Source of the DNA: Hyalella azteca
Taxonomy: Eukaryota; Arthropoda; Malacostraca; Amphipoda; Hyalellidae
DNA length: 64,000 nt
Direction: 5' to 3'
Assembly: GCF_000764305.2 (NCBI RefSeq)
Contig: NW_025933451.1
Span: 62,001-126,000, forward strand
Shown: positions 1-12,529 of the stretch, one piece after another
How the letters are laid out: every line of letters begins with the position of its first letter
Numbering within the stretch: the first letter of the stretch is position 1
Translations under genes and position numbers: made by a program
The notes under the pieces: generated by a model
The model's input: the letters and a program-made list of their open reading frames with translations, nothing else
What the model was told of the DNA's origin: nothing
Database searches by the model: none

Positions 1-1183
1 TACAGTTGAATTTCCTTTCTCTACAGGGCATTTAAACGTTAAAATTATGCTTGGGTAGATTTGATAAATTCGTGCTGGATTATTTTAATTCTTTTATTAA
101 TTAATGTCAAGCTAGAAAGGGACATTGTTGTACTCTAAAATTTATAGCAAATCAAATTGACTAAGACAGATGCACCAATACAGCGTCCATAATAGTAGAG
201 GATATTTTAAACATCAGCTTGATTTTTGAAACACAATTTTGAATAATGTTGTAATGGTATCAAAAAGGTTATCAATTCTTATCTTATATAGTTAGAGAGT
301 AATTTTGTGAAAACCGTCCATGTAATTCTATAACAGGTGGTTTTTAAATGACTTCTCTGAATTTGGATATATCAAAATTTTATTTTACAGTAATAGAAAT
401 AGTTCTCAAAAATCTAACAAAGTTTCCTAACAAAATCCAGAAAAAATCAAACGAATATACTTTCACCATTGCGACATCCAAATTTCTGGACATCCATCCG
501 ATGATAGCGAGCGAAGTCTCCTCCATTGCCAATGAAGCGGCCTCAAACGTGACGCAAACTCTACCGCTGGGCGAAGTCAGCTAAAATCTGTTATTTTATT
601 GCAATCGGTGGTTCGCTATCGCACTTCCAGATCATGCCTGGTGGCAGCCGGAGAAAAACTAGGCCTATTTGGTCTTAGGCTGAGCCATTTGTTGGGGTCA
701 CTTCGCCTCTGGTGTACTCGTGGAAAAAGTTCCCAAGAGTTCGATGATCACTCGTATTATTTTATGCGAGGAATTCATTTCAGTTATTATTAATTTCATT
801 GCTAAATACACACCTAGAAAAATTGCTGAGTAATATTGTCTAAATTATGACATATTTTCAATCGTATCGCTGGTACATTTTTAGAGCCAAACTAGATCTT
901 AAAAAAGTCACGTTCATTTCTGTCAGTGCACGGAAGGTGAGCACGCCGCATGAACGGCATTAAATTGGAGCTGAAAAACTGTGTGATGAAAATGTAGCAG
1001 GTATCTACCGATTAATATATGTTACGCAACATTTTATTATAGTAAGTAATTATTACTACAAGTTTACACGAACGGTATTTCCTTTTAACAAAATCAAGAG
1101 CAACTTGAATTTATTCAGAGATCTGCGACGTGAAAATATCCGACCTAAAACGCTTGAGGCCTTAATTAAAGTAGAATGCAGCT
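1..1183. other. No gene or clear repeat seen
   Basis: AT-rich sequence with only short chance frames. A patch at 480-720 is slightly GC-richer, without a recognisable product. Confidence 0.5.
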
Positions 1184-3237
1184 GTAAATATAGCGTAACT
1201 ATTGCAAGAATATGTCGCAATCTTGTTGTTTTTGTTATTGCTATCCAATCCATATTGATCTGCGAGTTAATTGGATTTACTGAACTGGCTAAATGTTTAA
1301 TTTTATTTCAAAGAGTATTTTTAGTTGAATTTCAAAACTCACTATTTAGACTTAATATCCAACTTTAATCAAAGTTTGAGCATTACCCAATTTTTTGTGC
1401 ATTTAGTATACGGAACCAAAATATTTAACAGCTTAATTTTGTAGCAATGAAATTCATTATTTTAGATAAATTTCTGGTACCATAAGAGAATTCAACGTCA
1501 AGGCATTCACGGAGAAATCGGATGACGCACATTGTTGTGCTTCACTTGTAAATGCATTGAGGTCCGTATTCCAGGTTCTGCATGCGAACTTTTTACAACT
1601 AAATAATTTTCTAGCCTTTAAATGTTAAACTTGTCGCCCATTCTGCAACTCGCCGTCACCGAGAGGTAAACTGGACGCGATTGACAACATCATTCTACTC
1701 GAAATTTCACTCAACTTATAAAATTGAGAGAATTTGGGGCAATTGAGAGAAGTTTAGTTCTCAATTGGCATGAGAACTGAACTATGGAATATAAATTTAG
1801 GGCAGTGACCTCTAGCAGTTCACTAGCAGCCACGTCCGTAAAATACTTATCCATTTCTGTTCGCATTACCAGCTGCTGCTTATACAAATGCTATGCTATC
1901 GTGCACTGGCAAATAAATAATTCGATTTTGTCCATATTCTAATTTTATTTCGTTTACAAGGAACAAGCCACTCTTCCTTCTAATATTTAGTAATTCGAAC
2001 AATATCTTATCCTGGTGAATAATATTTGAACTAATATAAGGGTCGTAATTCCATACCAAAAAGGTTTTCAGTTTATCTCGATCCTCTGAACAGTTATCTC
2101 GGATCTGCGTTGTTTAGAATACAGTTAAATTTAAAATATTCTGTGGGATGAGGCGAGCTTTTTTTATTTAACAGGCCAAAAAATACTGGCACTAGTGCCT
2201 AGAAGTTTGCATTTGTGTGTATTTCGCCTTGGCAGACGCAGCCGTCAGGCGGTATCTTATTCATGCAGAAGCTCCTGTGAGCGACAGCCTCGGCCCTTCC
2301 TGCTCAAGAACAATTGCATTCTGAACGCCTCAGCAAGGCTCACAATTTTTTATTACTTTACACCTCATGATGGTCACTTGCAATATGTATTATTATTTAA
2401 TGGCGTTTATATGTGTAATATTCACATATATATATGCATATTATATTGCAACTATGTGTAATTTCATTCACCCGTTGATAATAACGACGGTATCTCGTGC
2501 TACATTAAAAATAATTCTCCTCGTTTCTTATTTGACGCCTTCAGAGGAAAAATCTTTGCGTAGGATGTTAAGATACGCAACGTTTTAGCTACATTACTTC
2601 TGGAGATGCAAGATTGAGTTTCCTCTGGAGACTGTATTTATTTTAATTGTTGATTCTTTTTAGTGTTATTTCATTCTGGCAATAAAATTGAACATTAAGT
2701 CAACCAAGAAAAGTGAAGGAGCTCATTAGAGTTGGCTACAAGTAAATATGGCGTCTGTGGGTTGTTTATAAGAAAATTAATCGATGGAAATCATTCTATC
2801 GACTGCTTTTGTCGCTTGAAATTTTGGTATTTCTGGTATTTCAAGCGACATTTCTGGTATTTTTTTCTCGTATTTTTTCTAGTATTTTTCTGGTGTTTTT
2901 CTGGTAATTTTATGGTATTTTTCTGGTATTTTTTGGTATTTTTCTCAGAGTGGCAGATCCTGCACCGCTCACAGAAGCCAGAACAATGCCGTCAATGTTA
3001 ACGTTTTTTTTTTTGATCGAAACTGATAAAAATTTTATATTCGTGGCTAGATCAGACATGGATCATTTGAGCGCTTGCCAGACGCAGACATCGTTCAGTA
3101 ATGTTTTGAAACGCAAGTTTCTGTTACAAGTTATATTCTTCATTATTTATTTTAATACTAATTTATCCGCACTGTTCTTCAACGGCGTTAGAAGCGTTTC
3201 AATGCTGATGCACGCTGCCCCAAGCCTGCACCAGCAT
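1184..3237. repeat. Dispersed 2.1-kb duplication, copy A
   Basis: Colinear and highly similar to 10404-12525, beginning gtaaatatagcgtaactatt and ending near 'caagcctgcaccagcat'. No recognisable protein; the short frames inside (for example LCVFRLGRRSRQAVSYSC at about 2215) are conserved only because the DNA is duplicated. It lacks about 65 bp that copy B has near 11690-11755. Either a family of unknown transposable elements or a segmental duplication. Confidence 0.88.
2815..2946. repeat. Imperfect 'tatttttctgg' tract, copy A
   Basis: Units of 10-12 bp built on ggtatttttct. It is strongly T-rich on the + strand and matches the tract in copy B of the duplication. Confidence 0.85.
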
Positions 3238-3352
3238 CATGCGGTGCCCCAAGCCTGCACCAGCATCGTCATGCGAGTGTGTAGCACCATCTGTGATGCA
3301 TGGTGTGTAGCACCATCTGTGATGCATGGTGTGTAGCACCATCTGTGATGTA
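3217..3352. repeat. Short tandem repeats (27-30 bp and 26 bp)
   Basis: Two copies of 'ccccaagcctgcaccagcat' are followed by about 2.6 copies of tgtgtagcaccatctgtgatgcatgg. Confidence 0.85.
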
Positions 3353-3359
3353 TCGCGTA

Positions 3360-4130
3360 TGTCGCCATCTTTATTTAACCAAGGTAAATTACGTTTTTAA
3401 GCTATTTTTATGCAAATAAAGATGACAAAAACGGAGTAGCATCAATTTTTTTGGCTAATTTTTCTTTTAAAACCTGGTTTCAGAAAAACCCTGTGTTGTG
3501 TCGCCTCTCTCCATGTGGAGAAATTCAAGTAAATTCAAGAGCTGGTCTCTCTTCGACGCATTCAATTTCATGCCATGATTTCTACGACACCTCTCCCCTC
3601 TCCCCCGTAGTCAGTAATACTTATTTTCTTCGCGCAATTTAAGCGTTAAAGCCGCTTTTTCTTCAACTTAAAAAATATAGTTTTTGTGTAATAACTTTTT
3701 TCGAGTGCAATTTTCATCGATCTTCATCCCGCATCATACTCATTGTGGCCCTAGCAATCATGCATTCACTTCAAATTATCAAAAAATTAGTTTGATTATA
3801 TTGCATATTAAGAAATTATTCAAGTACAAAGAAAATGGTAATTAAATTCACTACATTTCCACTAACATTAAATAGAATTATCTTGACATTTATTTGATTT
3901 TAAATCTGTAATCTATTTCAACAGCCATGTTCCGAAAATATCTGATGTTAGTAATGATGGAACTGAGTATCGAAGTAGTACTACAATAAAATATCGGCAT
4001 ACATATAAGCAATGCTTGGAAATAAGTCATATTAGTAGATGACATGAACTGTAGGTCGAAAGCCGATCAACTATATACATTTGCTAATCCTGAGCCTTGC
4101 GGAGCTTGGATTATGAGTAATTTATATTGC
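3360..4130. other. No gene or clear repeat seen
   Basis: AT-rich unique-looking DNA between the short repeats at 3217-3352 and the 56-bp array. Confidence 0.45.
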
Positions 4131-4137
4131 AAAATAT

Positions 4138-4630
4138 AATATTCAATGGCATTTCGCTTCAAATTTAACTGAGTTACTGTCATGTCTCATCGAAATATTC
4201 AATGGGATTTCACTTTAAATTTTGTTGAATTACTGTCACACCTCAGCGAAATATTCAGAGGCATTTCATTTAAAATTCAGTGTTGTTACTGTCACAACCT
4301 ATCTTAATATTCAATGCAGTATGCAACAAGTTTAGTTGAATTGCCGTCACTACCCAACGAAATATTTCCTTGATCTTCGTTTCAAATTTAGTTGAGTTAC
4401 TGTCACAACCCATCAAAATATTCAATTGCATTTCGCTTCAAATTTAGTTCATTTATTGTCACGACCCATCAGATAATATATCATTATATATGGCATTTAG
4501 CTTCAAATTTAATTCAGTTACTGTCACAACCTATCGGACTATTCAATGGCATTTCGCTTCAAATTTTGCTGAGTTACTGTCACAACCCATCAAAATATTC
4601 ATTTGCACTACGCTCAAAATTAGTGGAATT
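4138..4630. repeat. 56-bp minisatellite
   Basis: About 8.7 diverged copies. Each begins aatattcaatggcatttcgc, passes through 'caaatttagttgagttac' and ends 'tgtcacaacccatc'. One unit carries a short AT-rich insertion near 4470-4490. Confidence 0.92.
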
Positions 4631-5235
4631 TTCAGGAGTTCGTAGTTATCAAATTTACAAAGAGCGCCTGAAAAAAAAACAGAAATTATATTTTCTGTGT
4701 TTTCACCTCATTTTGTAGGGCAAATTAGTACAAAGCAGCTGCAATAAACCGCGATGAGGTAGCTTTCATGGTACTTTCGTGAGGCCGTTCGATACTTTTA
4801 TAAAATTAACATTTTTAAATTATTTCTTATGAATATTTCTTTAATTAAATCTAGATTTATACTTATAGATCATCATTCGCGTTGATTGCAAAGTATTTGC
4901 ACTCGTTTGAAGGCTGCAAACAATACGCGTTCAATGAAACAACAATCATGGATGAACATGCAATAATTTTTGCATAAGGCTGTTCTAAACTTTCATAAAA
5001 TGACAATTTTTAGAATATATATCAGAAAAATTCACTTTATATAGCATATTATTCGCATTAAACTGGAAAATAATAAATCTGAAGACGCGCGATTTTATCC
5101 TCAATGCCAGTAATTGGCAATGGACAGCTAGGGCTGCAGTATCAAGCAGTTTCTTAAAAAATTTCTCCTTTTTTCGACAAATTTTAGTTATTTGGCTCTT
5201 TTGAACAAAATATATTGAAAAAACGGGGAGCATAA

Positions 5236-5500
5236 ATTAAAAAAAAAAATAAAAATCTCCTGCCCCCCCCCCAAAAAAAAATAATTTTGAAAAATGAGTT
5301 GATCAATCGCTGAATATAGTCCATACAAATCAGATGATATGTCTCTCGAAGCTGTAGCACGTTAATTGAATGGGGTATACCCCTTTTTTACCGTTTTCTC
5401 TTAATTTTACGATTGCTTTCATTTCTTCGAAAAATTTATATGAACAAATAAGTCTCAATGTCTCAGATTATGTTTTACATTGGTGTACCATGCTTCAAAT
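5236..5500. mobile_element. Degraded relative of the TTAA foldback element at 17.4 kb
   Basis: Segments such as 'tacaaatcagatgatatgt' and 'ttcgaaaaatttatat' line up in order with 17940-18110 of the intact element. The spacing is similar but the sequence is much diverged, and no clear terminal repeats are visible. A/C homopolymer runs lie at its left side (5240-5281). Confidence 0.5.
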
Positions 5501-6355
5501 GATCCGTCCGTAAATAAAAAAGACTTTTTGTCCAGGCGCTCCCAGTAGAGCGAGATCGATCTCAAATTGCCTAATTACATAAAATTTCTGATGTTTATAC
5601 ATTGACATAATAATTAGGATTTCCATTCAAATTTATTTACTTCTTTGCAACGTTGTTAATTTGCAATAAATGCTCTGAAATCAATGTTCTCTGCTTCATA
5701 AACATTCCTCTAAACTTTAGACGAATTAAACGTTCTTAATTAAACAAAATTTTATCCTAACTTAAGCACAAGTAGAAAATTGATTTTATTTGTTCAAATC
5801 TTGTCATGAAAACCTGAGCAATCCGAGTATAAAAACTAGACCAAGGTAATTTTGGTTGATTTTAACTGGGACCAAAAGGAAAGGGTTATTTATGAAAAAA
5901 AGCATTCGCCAGAAGCAAGTTTTCGCTCAGTACTTCACTGCAGTACATTAAAGTCTTTCTTGCCACTTGGAACTCAGGAGCGAGACTCGAAAAGTTAACT
6001 CTTGATGATTAAAAATTAAAATGGTAGCTCAGTGATTTTTGTGAAGCCTTCAGTGATTCTAGGGAACGAAATCAGCGGTAAACAAAGATTTTACCGCGCT
6101 GAATGCCTTAATTTATTTGAAACACATTAAAACATGTGTTCTATAACAACAATTTTGAAAAAAATATAATGGTAGATTGTGGAATTTAATTTTAACGAAT
6201 ACTTATTCACAGGCTTATTTATTTTATAAGTTTAACTCATAATATGTTTTTTCTTCTGGCAGAATTGAATAACAATTTATTCTAAATTTTTTGGAAAGTA
6301 CATTGGTTTGTGGCTGGTGAAACTGACTTATTTGGTTTGGGGACAACAGCAAACA

Positions 6356-6628
6356 TCATTCACGGCCTAATTTGAACCATCATTCACAGCCTGCGTCGAA
6401 CCATCATTCAAAGCCTACTTTGAACTGTCATTCACGGCCTGCGTTGAACCATCATTCACGGCCTGCGTTGAACCATCATTCACGGCCTACTTTAGCCTGC
6501 GTTGAACCATCATTCACAGCCTGCGTTGAACCATCATTCACGGCCTGCGTTGAACCATCATTCACGGCCTATATACTTGCCTGCTTTGAACCCTCATTCA
6601 CTGTCTTCTCTGAACCCTCATTCATCGT
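6356..6628. repeat. 24-bp minisatellite
   Basis: About 11 copies of gaaccatcattcacggcctgcgtt with variants. The + strand open frame here is repeat-driven (8-residue period) and not taken as a gene. Confidence 0.93.
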
Positions 6629-7254
6629 TCACCTGCATTTATTGAACGTGGCGATGCTTCTGAATTGTTCGACCAAGCACTGCTGGGTCTCTCCGAGCTA
6701 GAGAGCCTAATTTGGTTAAGTTTCTTTACACTTTCTACTAAATTCCAAGAAGTGTCGAACTCGAAACAGAGGTTATAAGAAATTAAACTTTGCAGCATCG
6801 TGGTCATTTATCCCAGGTTGCTCCGTTGGCACTAGTTTCTAATAATAGTTATAGGACCAGGTTCGTTATCATTGTTCGAGTTCCTCTAATGCCGAAGGTA
6901 GTGAGTGCCAGTTGTCCTTAATATTCACTATATTTGTGGCTCGTGGGGACTGACTATCAGTGCACTGACATACAAGCGTTATCGTTGCGTCACTATAGGT
7001 GACGTACGTAATCAGTGGCATTAGCTGGAGTGGTGACGTAAATAACTATGTATAACATGAGTGCCTGACACATCTCAGGTTATTGCGCAAATTGAGATTT
7101 TTCCAGTCATTTCGCTCTATTTGATAATATTCCGTCTTCAACAACCAACAACAACCCGATCTGAATCAGAGTCTGGTTAGAGTCTCCTTCCTGACATTAT
7201 TTTCACCAGCCTCTCACCTTCACTGGAACCAGCTAAATTGACCAAATATTTAAT

Positions 7255-7335
7255 AAATTCGCCAATCAGGATCGTGCGCTCACAGCACGCCTCGTGAACA
7301 GTCAATGCTTTACCACTAAAGCTATGCGAAGCCAT
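7255..7335 (-). repeat. Possible tRNA-derived SINE head
   Basis: On the minus strand, 'tagctttagtggtaaagc' resembles a tRNA D-arm/A box with a paired gctt/aagc stem. About 35 bases on, 'gcgcacgatcctg' is a weak B-box-like site. The anticodon stem does not fold, so this is not a functional tRNA. Confidence 0.3.
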
Positions 7336-8253
7336 AAAATCAGTCATTGCTTTATGGGAAAATAAATTATTTATGACATGTAATGCTCATGGTTTAACAT
7401 AAATCATGCTCGAGCGATTGGTAGAGAGTGTGGGCTGATTGAGCCACATGGAGAAGAGAATCTTAAATGCATAAATGGAAGAATGTAGTCATTATATTTG
7501 AGTCCTTCACTTTCCTACATCAAATGAGAGAGACTATTTATTTCAGTGCGAGCGCATTGCTTACATTGCTGCTTGCGCTCGCAGTGGCAGCGAGTGCAAG
7601 CAACCAAAAATGCCTGATTTTAACCGTTCGATTCGGGAATTTGCCCAATTTCCGAAAATTTGCCCGATATCTCTTCGGCTCACGCGCGCCGTCCACTTAG
7701 TTGATTGGCTAGGGATGTGCATAATATCCTAAAGTGTCCAGCGTCTTGGATATCCGCTGCCCAAGTCTGCCCAATTACACTAGACTTAATCCAGTCCTAA
7801 TGCAAGTAAACTGAAATATTTAAATTTTTAGAATGCAGACATGAATGTTGCAGGAGCGCTGTTCCGTGAATTGTGTATTTGAAACAAATCCAATCTTCAG
7901 GCGCACTTGGGAAATAAATTGTTGAGCCGTTTTCGACTTAGGAATTCTACAATTATTAATGAAGTTAGTCTGATGGATGAGCACCAGCTTCGTGTAGTTT
8001 AATTTGGTTAGTAGGCGATTTTCGTTACTACGAAAGTTGGTTTGTTGAACATCAAGCATCCTCATCAGAAAGTTTAGCGTGAAATGACCGAGGTTAACAT
8101 TAAAACTTGAAAATACTATACATTCTTCGCTATAAAGTTCCTCAAGTTGAGGAATGATTGACTGTGTAGTCGAGCAATGAATATGCAAGTAAAACTATGT
8201 GGGTTAATTGAAGCGTTTGCACCATATTCAGTGTGTTTATTAACTTAGTATAT

Positions 8254-8357
8254 AACCAAAAGTAAGTCATAAACCAGAAGTGAGTCACGAACCAAAATTG
8301 AGTCACGAACCAAAAGTAAGTCATAAACCAGAAGTGAGTAATGAACCAAAAGTGATT
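8254..8357. repeat. 18-bp minisatellite
   Basis: About 5.8 copies of aaccaaaagtaagtcata with alternating variants (aaccagaagtgagtcacg). The minus-strand frame through it is a Phe/Trp/Thr repeat and not a gene candidate. Confidence 0.93.
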
Positions 8358-8856
8358 CCGTTATCTGACAATTGCGAGTAAATTTTTCCACTATCAATTT
8401 AATTTCATCAATCCTCGCATCGTTTGTGGGAACTAGCCTGGACGTAACATTGCATGCTAATTTCTTAGTAAAAACGCGGAACCTAAAGAACTGAAAGCGG
8501 GACTAATGGGAACTGATGCAAGAATTATTCAAAATATTTTAAATTGTGAACGTTTCTAGCAATGTAACGAAAACGGAAATAATGGAAAAACGGAAAAAGG
8601 AAACAATGGATTAATTCGGTTGATTTTGGAAGCAAATGACAGGTAAAACATAGGTATAAATTAATTAGTCTAAAAAATCCACATATCAATGAAGTACGTT
8701 AATGAAACGCATTCAAGGACTCATGTACGGTAGAATTCTTACAGGCGAGTTTCTCATGGTAATTGACAGATAAACTTAGCCTATAAACAAATATTTTTCC
8801 CAAGTCAGCGATGCATGCATAATTCTTCGTTGTTGTAGAGCGCGTCTCAACAGAGC

Positions 8857-9432
8857 TCGAGCAAAACTTGAGAGCTATTTGTTAACTCAGCCTCGTAAAC
8901 TTGAGAGCTATTTATTATTTTAAACTCTTTAACTTGAGTGCTATTTGTTAATTTAACCTCGTAAACTTGAGGGCTATTCAATAATATAACCTCGAAAACT
9001 TAGGAGCTATTTATTAACTCAGCCTCGTAAACTTGAGTTCTATTTATCAATTTAACCTCGTAAATTTGAGAGCTATTTATTAATTTAATCTCATAAACTT
9101 GAGTGCTATTTATTAATATCACCTCGAAAACTTGTGAGCAATTTATTAATTTAACCTCGAAAATTTGAGGGCAGTTAATTACTTTAACCTCTTAAACTTG
9201 ATTGCTACTTTACAATTTGACCTCGTAAAGTTGAGAGCTATTTATTAATCCGACCTCGTAATATTGAGAGCTATTTATTAATATAACCTCGTAAACTTGG
9301 GAGCTATTTATTAATTTAACCTCGTAAATTTGGGAGCTATTTATTAATTTAACCTCGTAAACTTAAAAGCAATTATTAATTTAACCTCGTAAACTTGGGA
9401 GCTATTTATTAATTTAACCACGAAAACTCGAA
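8857..9432. repeat. 33-bp minisatellite, left part
   Basis: About 17 copies of a unit close to acctcgtaaacttgagagctatttattaattta, with substitutions and small indels. Divergence is greater on the left side. Interrupted by a retrotransposon and continued at 9771-9888. Confidence 0.93.
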
Positions 9433-9622
9433 AGCAATTATTCCTTTAATATCAGAGATTGGCCGTCGCATTACGGAATTGTCCGGCGAACGTAGAGAGA
9501 CTCTATGGTTGGAGCAAAGGTTGGGTTTGGCCGTGCAGAGAGGCAATGCAGCTAGCATCCTAACAGCAGTCAGAGAAAAGTTCGACGTGGGCCCGCTTCT
9601 CGCTCGCGTCACAGCTCAGTGA
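9433..9622 (+). pseudogene. 5'-truncated retrotransposon ORF2 C-terminus
   Basis: The + strand reads PLISEIGRRITELSGERRET, LWLEQRLGLAVQRGNAASIL, TAVREKFDVGPLLARVTAQ, then TGA at 9620. The Gly-Arg-Arg-Ile ... Glu-Thr ... Gln-Arg-Leu ... Val-Gln-Arg-Gly-Asn-Ala arrangement is the usual C-terminal tail of arthropod non-LTR reverse transcriptase proteins. There is no start codon; the copy is 5'-truncated, as is typical of these elements. An open frame on the minus strand here is only a shadow. The joined 3' UTR matches the copy at 34.9 kb. Confidence 0.75.
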
Positions 9623-9775
9623 CCCTCGGAGTCGGTGTAGGCCACCATCAGAGGCGTTAAGGTCGGGGCCCTGATCATTGACATGAAACCATTCCCTGTT
9701 TTTAATTAATAAAATCAATTCCTTTTTTTGTTGGAATGGTGAGTGTGGGAGGCCTTTAATTAAAAAAAATTATTA
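9433..9775 (+). mobile_element. 5'-truncated non-LTR retrotransposon inserted in a minisatellite
   Basis: It comprises the ORF2 tail, a 3' UTR (9623-9766) and an A-rich tail. Both sides are the same 33-bp minisatellite, and 'aattatt' recurs at both borders as a likely short target site duplication. The insertion therefore happened after the array formed. Confidence 0.8.
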
Positions 9776-9888
9776 ATTTAACCTCGTAAACTTGAGAGTT
9801 ATTTATTAATTTAACCTCGCAAACTTGAGAGCTATTTATTAATTTAACCTCCTAAACATGAGAGCTATTTATTAATTTAACCTCTAAA
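9771..9888. repeat. 33-bp minisatellite, right part
   Basis: About 3.5 more copies of the same 33-bp unit after the retrotransposon insertion. Confidence 0.92.
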
Positions 9889-10336
9889 AACCCCCCTGGC
9901 AGCGGTCCCATTCCCTTAATTTATGAGCAAACTTGACAGAACGGCACGCCGCTGCTAAATAACGCGCTGCCTCTCTTGTCTGCATCCTTATGTTTCAGCC
10001 TCTGAAAAGTACACGACAGAAGGAAAGTTTATATTTTATAAACGCTATCTGTATTCTGGGTTCCTGATAACTGCTTGAATTATTGTGGTTATTTTCCTTA
10101 AATTATTTCATCTAAGATGAATTTGTAGAATTAGTCTTGTATAATTTCTTTTTGGAAGACACTGACTTGAATTTCGTTAATAAGCCAGATATTCCAAATA
10201 ATATTGACTCATTTATGAACCCCAATCCTCATACCACAGCAACGGAGGGGTATTTTATAAAGTAAAGAAGCTTATTGGAAAAGAGATGCAATATTGACAC
10301 GTGTACTGCTACAAAGGATTGAATTCCTGCATCATT

Positions 10337-10404
10337 AAAATAATGATCTTCCGTCTCACTTGAGCAAGAAATGATCTGGCTCGCTTGAGCAAGAAATGAT
10401 CTGA
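10337..10404. repeat. Short direct repeat at edge of duplication copy B
   Basis: Two adjacent copies of 'cttgagcaagaaatgatct' end exactly where homology with copy A begins. It may mark the insertion or duplication breakpoint. Confidence 0.7.
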
Positions 10405-12525
10405 GTAAATATAGCGTAACTATTGCAAGAATATGTCGCAATCTTGTTGTTTTTGTTATTGCTATCCAATCCATATTGATCTGCGAGTTAATTGGATTTA
10501 CTGAACTGCCTAAATGTTTAATTTTATTTCAGAGTATTTCTAATTGAATTTCATAATACACTATTGAGAATTAATATCCAACTGCAATCAAAGTTTGCGC
10601 ATTACTCTATTTTATGTGCATTTAGTATACGGAACCAAAATATTTAACAGCTTAATTTTGTAGCAATGAAATTTTTTATTTTAGATAAATTTTTGGTACC
10701 ATACTAGAATTCAACGTCAAGGCATTCACGGAGAAATCGAATGACGCACATTATTGTGCTCCACTTGTAAATGCATTGAGGTCCGTATTGCTGGTTTTGC
10801 ATGCGAACTTTAATAATAAAAATTTTCTAGCCTTTAAATGTTAAACTTGCCGCCCATTCTGCAACTCGCCTTTACTGAGAGGTGAACTGAAAGCGATTGA
10901 CTACATCATTCTACTCGAAATTTCATTCAACTCATAAAACTGAGAGAATTTGAGGCAATTGAGAGAAGTTTAGTTCTCAATTGGCATGAGAACTGAAGTA
11001 TGGAATATAAATTTAGGGCAGTGACCTCTAGCAGTTCACTAGCAGCCACGTCCGTAAAATTCTTACCCATTTCTGTTCGCATTACCAGCTGCTGCCTATA
11101 CAAATGCTATGCTATCGTACACTGGCAAATAAATAATTTAATTTTGTCCATATTATAATTATATTTCGGTTTCAAGGAACAAGCAACTCTTCCTTCTAAT
11201 ATCTAGTTATTCGAACAATATCTTATCCTGGTGAATAATATTTGAATTAGTATAAGGGTCGTAATTCCATACCAAAAGTTTACCTCGATCCTCTGAACAG
11301 TTATCTAGGATCTGCGTTGTTTAGAATTCAGTTAGATGTAGAAAATTCTGTGGGATGAGGCGAACGTTTTTTTATTTGACTGGCCAAAAAATACCGGAGC
11401 TAGTGCCTAAAAGTCTGCATTTGTGTGTATTTCGCCTTGGCAGACGCAGCCGTCAGGCAGTATCTTATTCATGCAGAAGCTCCTGTGACCGACAGCCTCG
11501 GCCCTTCCTGCGCAAGAACAATTGCATTCTGAACGCCTTTTTTATTGCTTTACACCTCATGATGGTCACTTGCAATATGTAATATTGTGTAATGGTGTTT
11601 ATATGTGTATTATTCACATATACATATGCATAATATATTGCGAATATGTGTAATTTCGTTCACCCGTTGATAATCACTTATTTTCTTAATCATATATTAT
11701 TCATATTGAATTCCAAATCTGGCCTTTATTTGGAATCCAGCCCTACAGACGGTATCTCATGCTACAATAAAAATAATTCTCATCGTATCTTATTTGACGC
11801 TTCAGCGGCAAACTCTTAGCGTAGGTAATTAAGATACGCAACGCTTTAGCTGCGTTACTTTTGGAGATGCACGATCGAGTTTCCTCTGTAAACTGTATTT
11901 AGTTTAAATTATTGATTCTTTTTAGTGTTATTTCATTCTGGTAATAAAATTGAACATTAAGTCAAGCAGGAAAAGTGAGGAAGCTCATTAGAGTTGGCTA
12001 CGAGTAAATATGGCGTCTGTGGGTGGTTTGTAAGAAAATAAATCAATAGAAATCATTCTATCGACTGCTTTGGTCGCTTGAAATTATTTTTTCTTATTTT
12101 TTTGGTATTTTCTGGTATTATTCTGGTATGTTTCTTGTATTTTTTGATATTTTTCTGGTATATCTCTGGTATTTTTCTGGTGTTTTTTGGTATTTTCTGG
12201 TATTTTTCTGGAATTTTTATTTTATTTTTGCGCTGAGCGGTACAGCTTGCACCGCTCACAGAAATCAGGACGGTGCGCGGTCAATGTTAATGTTTTTTTA
12301 ACCGAAACTGATATAATTTTGATATTCGGGGTTACATCAGACAGAGATCATTAGAGCGTTTGCCAGGCGCAGAAATCGTTCAAGATTGTCTTGAAACGCG
12401 ATCTTCTGTTCCCATTTTTATTCTTCATTATTTTTTTTTTATACTAATTCATACACACCATTACTCAACGAGCGTTTAAAAGCGTTTAAATTTTGGTGCA
12501 CGCTGCCCCAAGCCTGCACCAGCAT
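10404..12525. repeat. Dispersed 2.1-kb duplication, copy B
   Basis: Same orientation as copy A, about 9.2 kb downstream. Differences include an extra block at about 11690-11755 (attcatattgaattccaaat and neighbours) and loss of a 17-bp block matching 2330-2347 of copy A. Both copies carry a variable 'ggtatttttct' tract. Confidence 0.88.
12085..12215. repeat. Imperfect 'tatttttctgg' tract, copy B
   Basis: Counterpart of the tract at 2815-2946. The minus-strand Lys/Ile/Pro-rich frame here is a by-product of the repeat. Confidence 0.85.
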
Positions 12526-12529
12526 CGTA

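Noticed and set aside
5240..5285. Poly-A / poly-C run as a possible regulatory or G-quadruplex site
   Set aside because: Homopolymers here may be sequencing-uncertain, and a single C run does not meet quadruplex spacing.
6022..6075. A-box/B-box-like bases (ggtagctcagtga ... ggaacgaaatc)
   Set aside because: The resemblance is partial and no cloverleaf forms; too weak to call a tRNA or SINE.
9409..9612. Minus-strand frame over the retrotransposon fragment
   Set aside because: The + strand holds the recognisable reverse-transcriptase-protein tail; the minus frame is its shadow.
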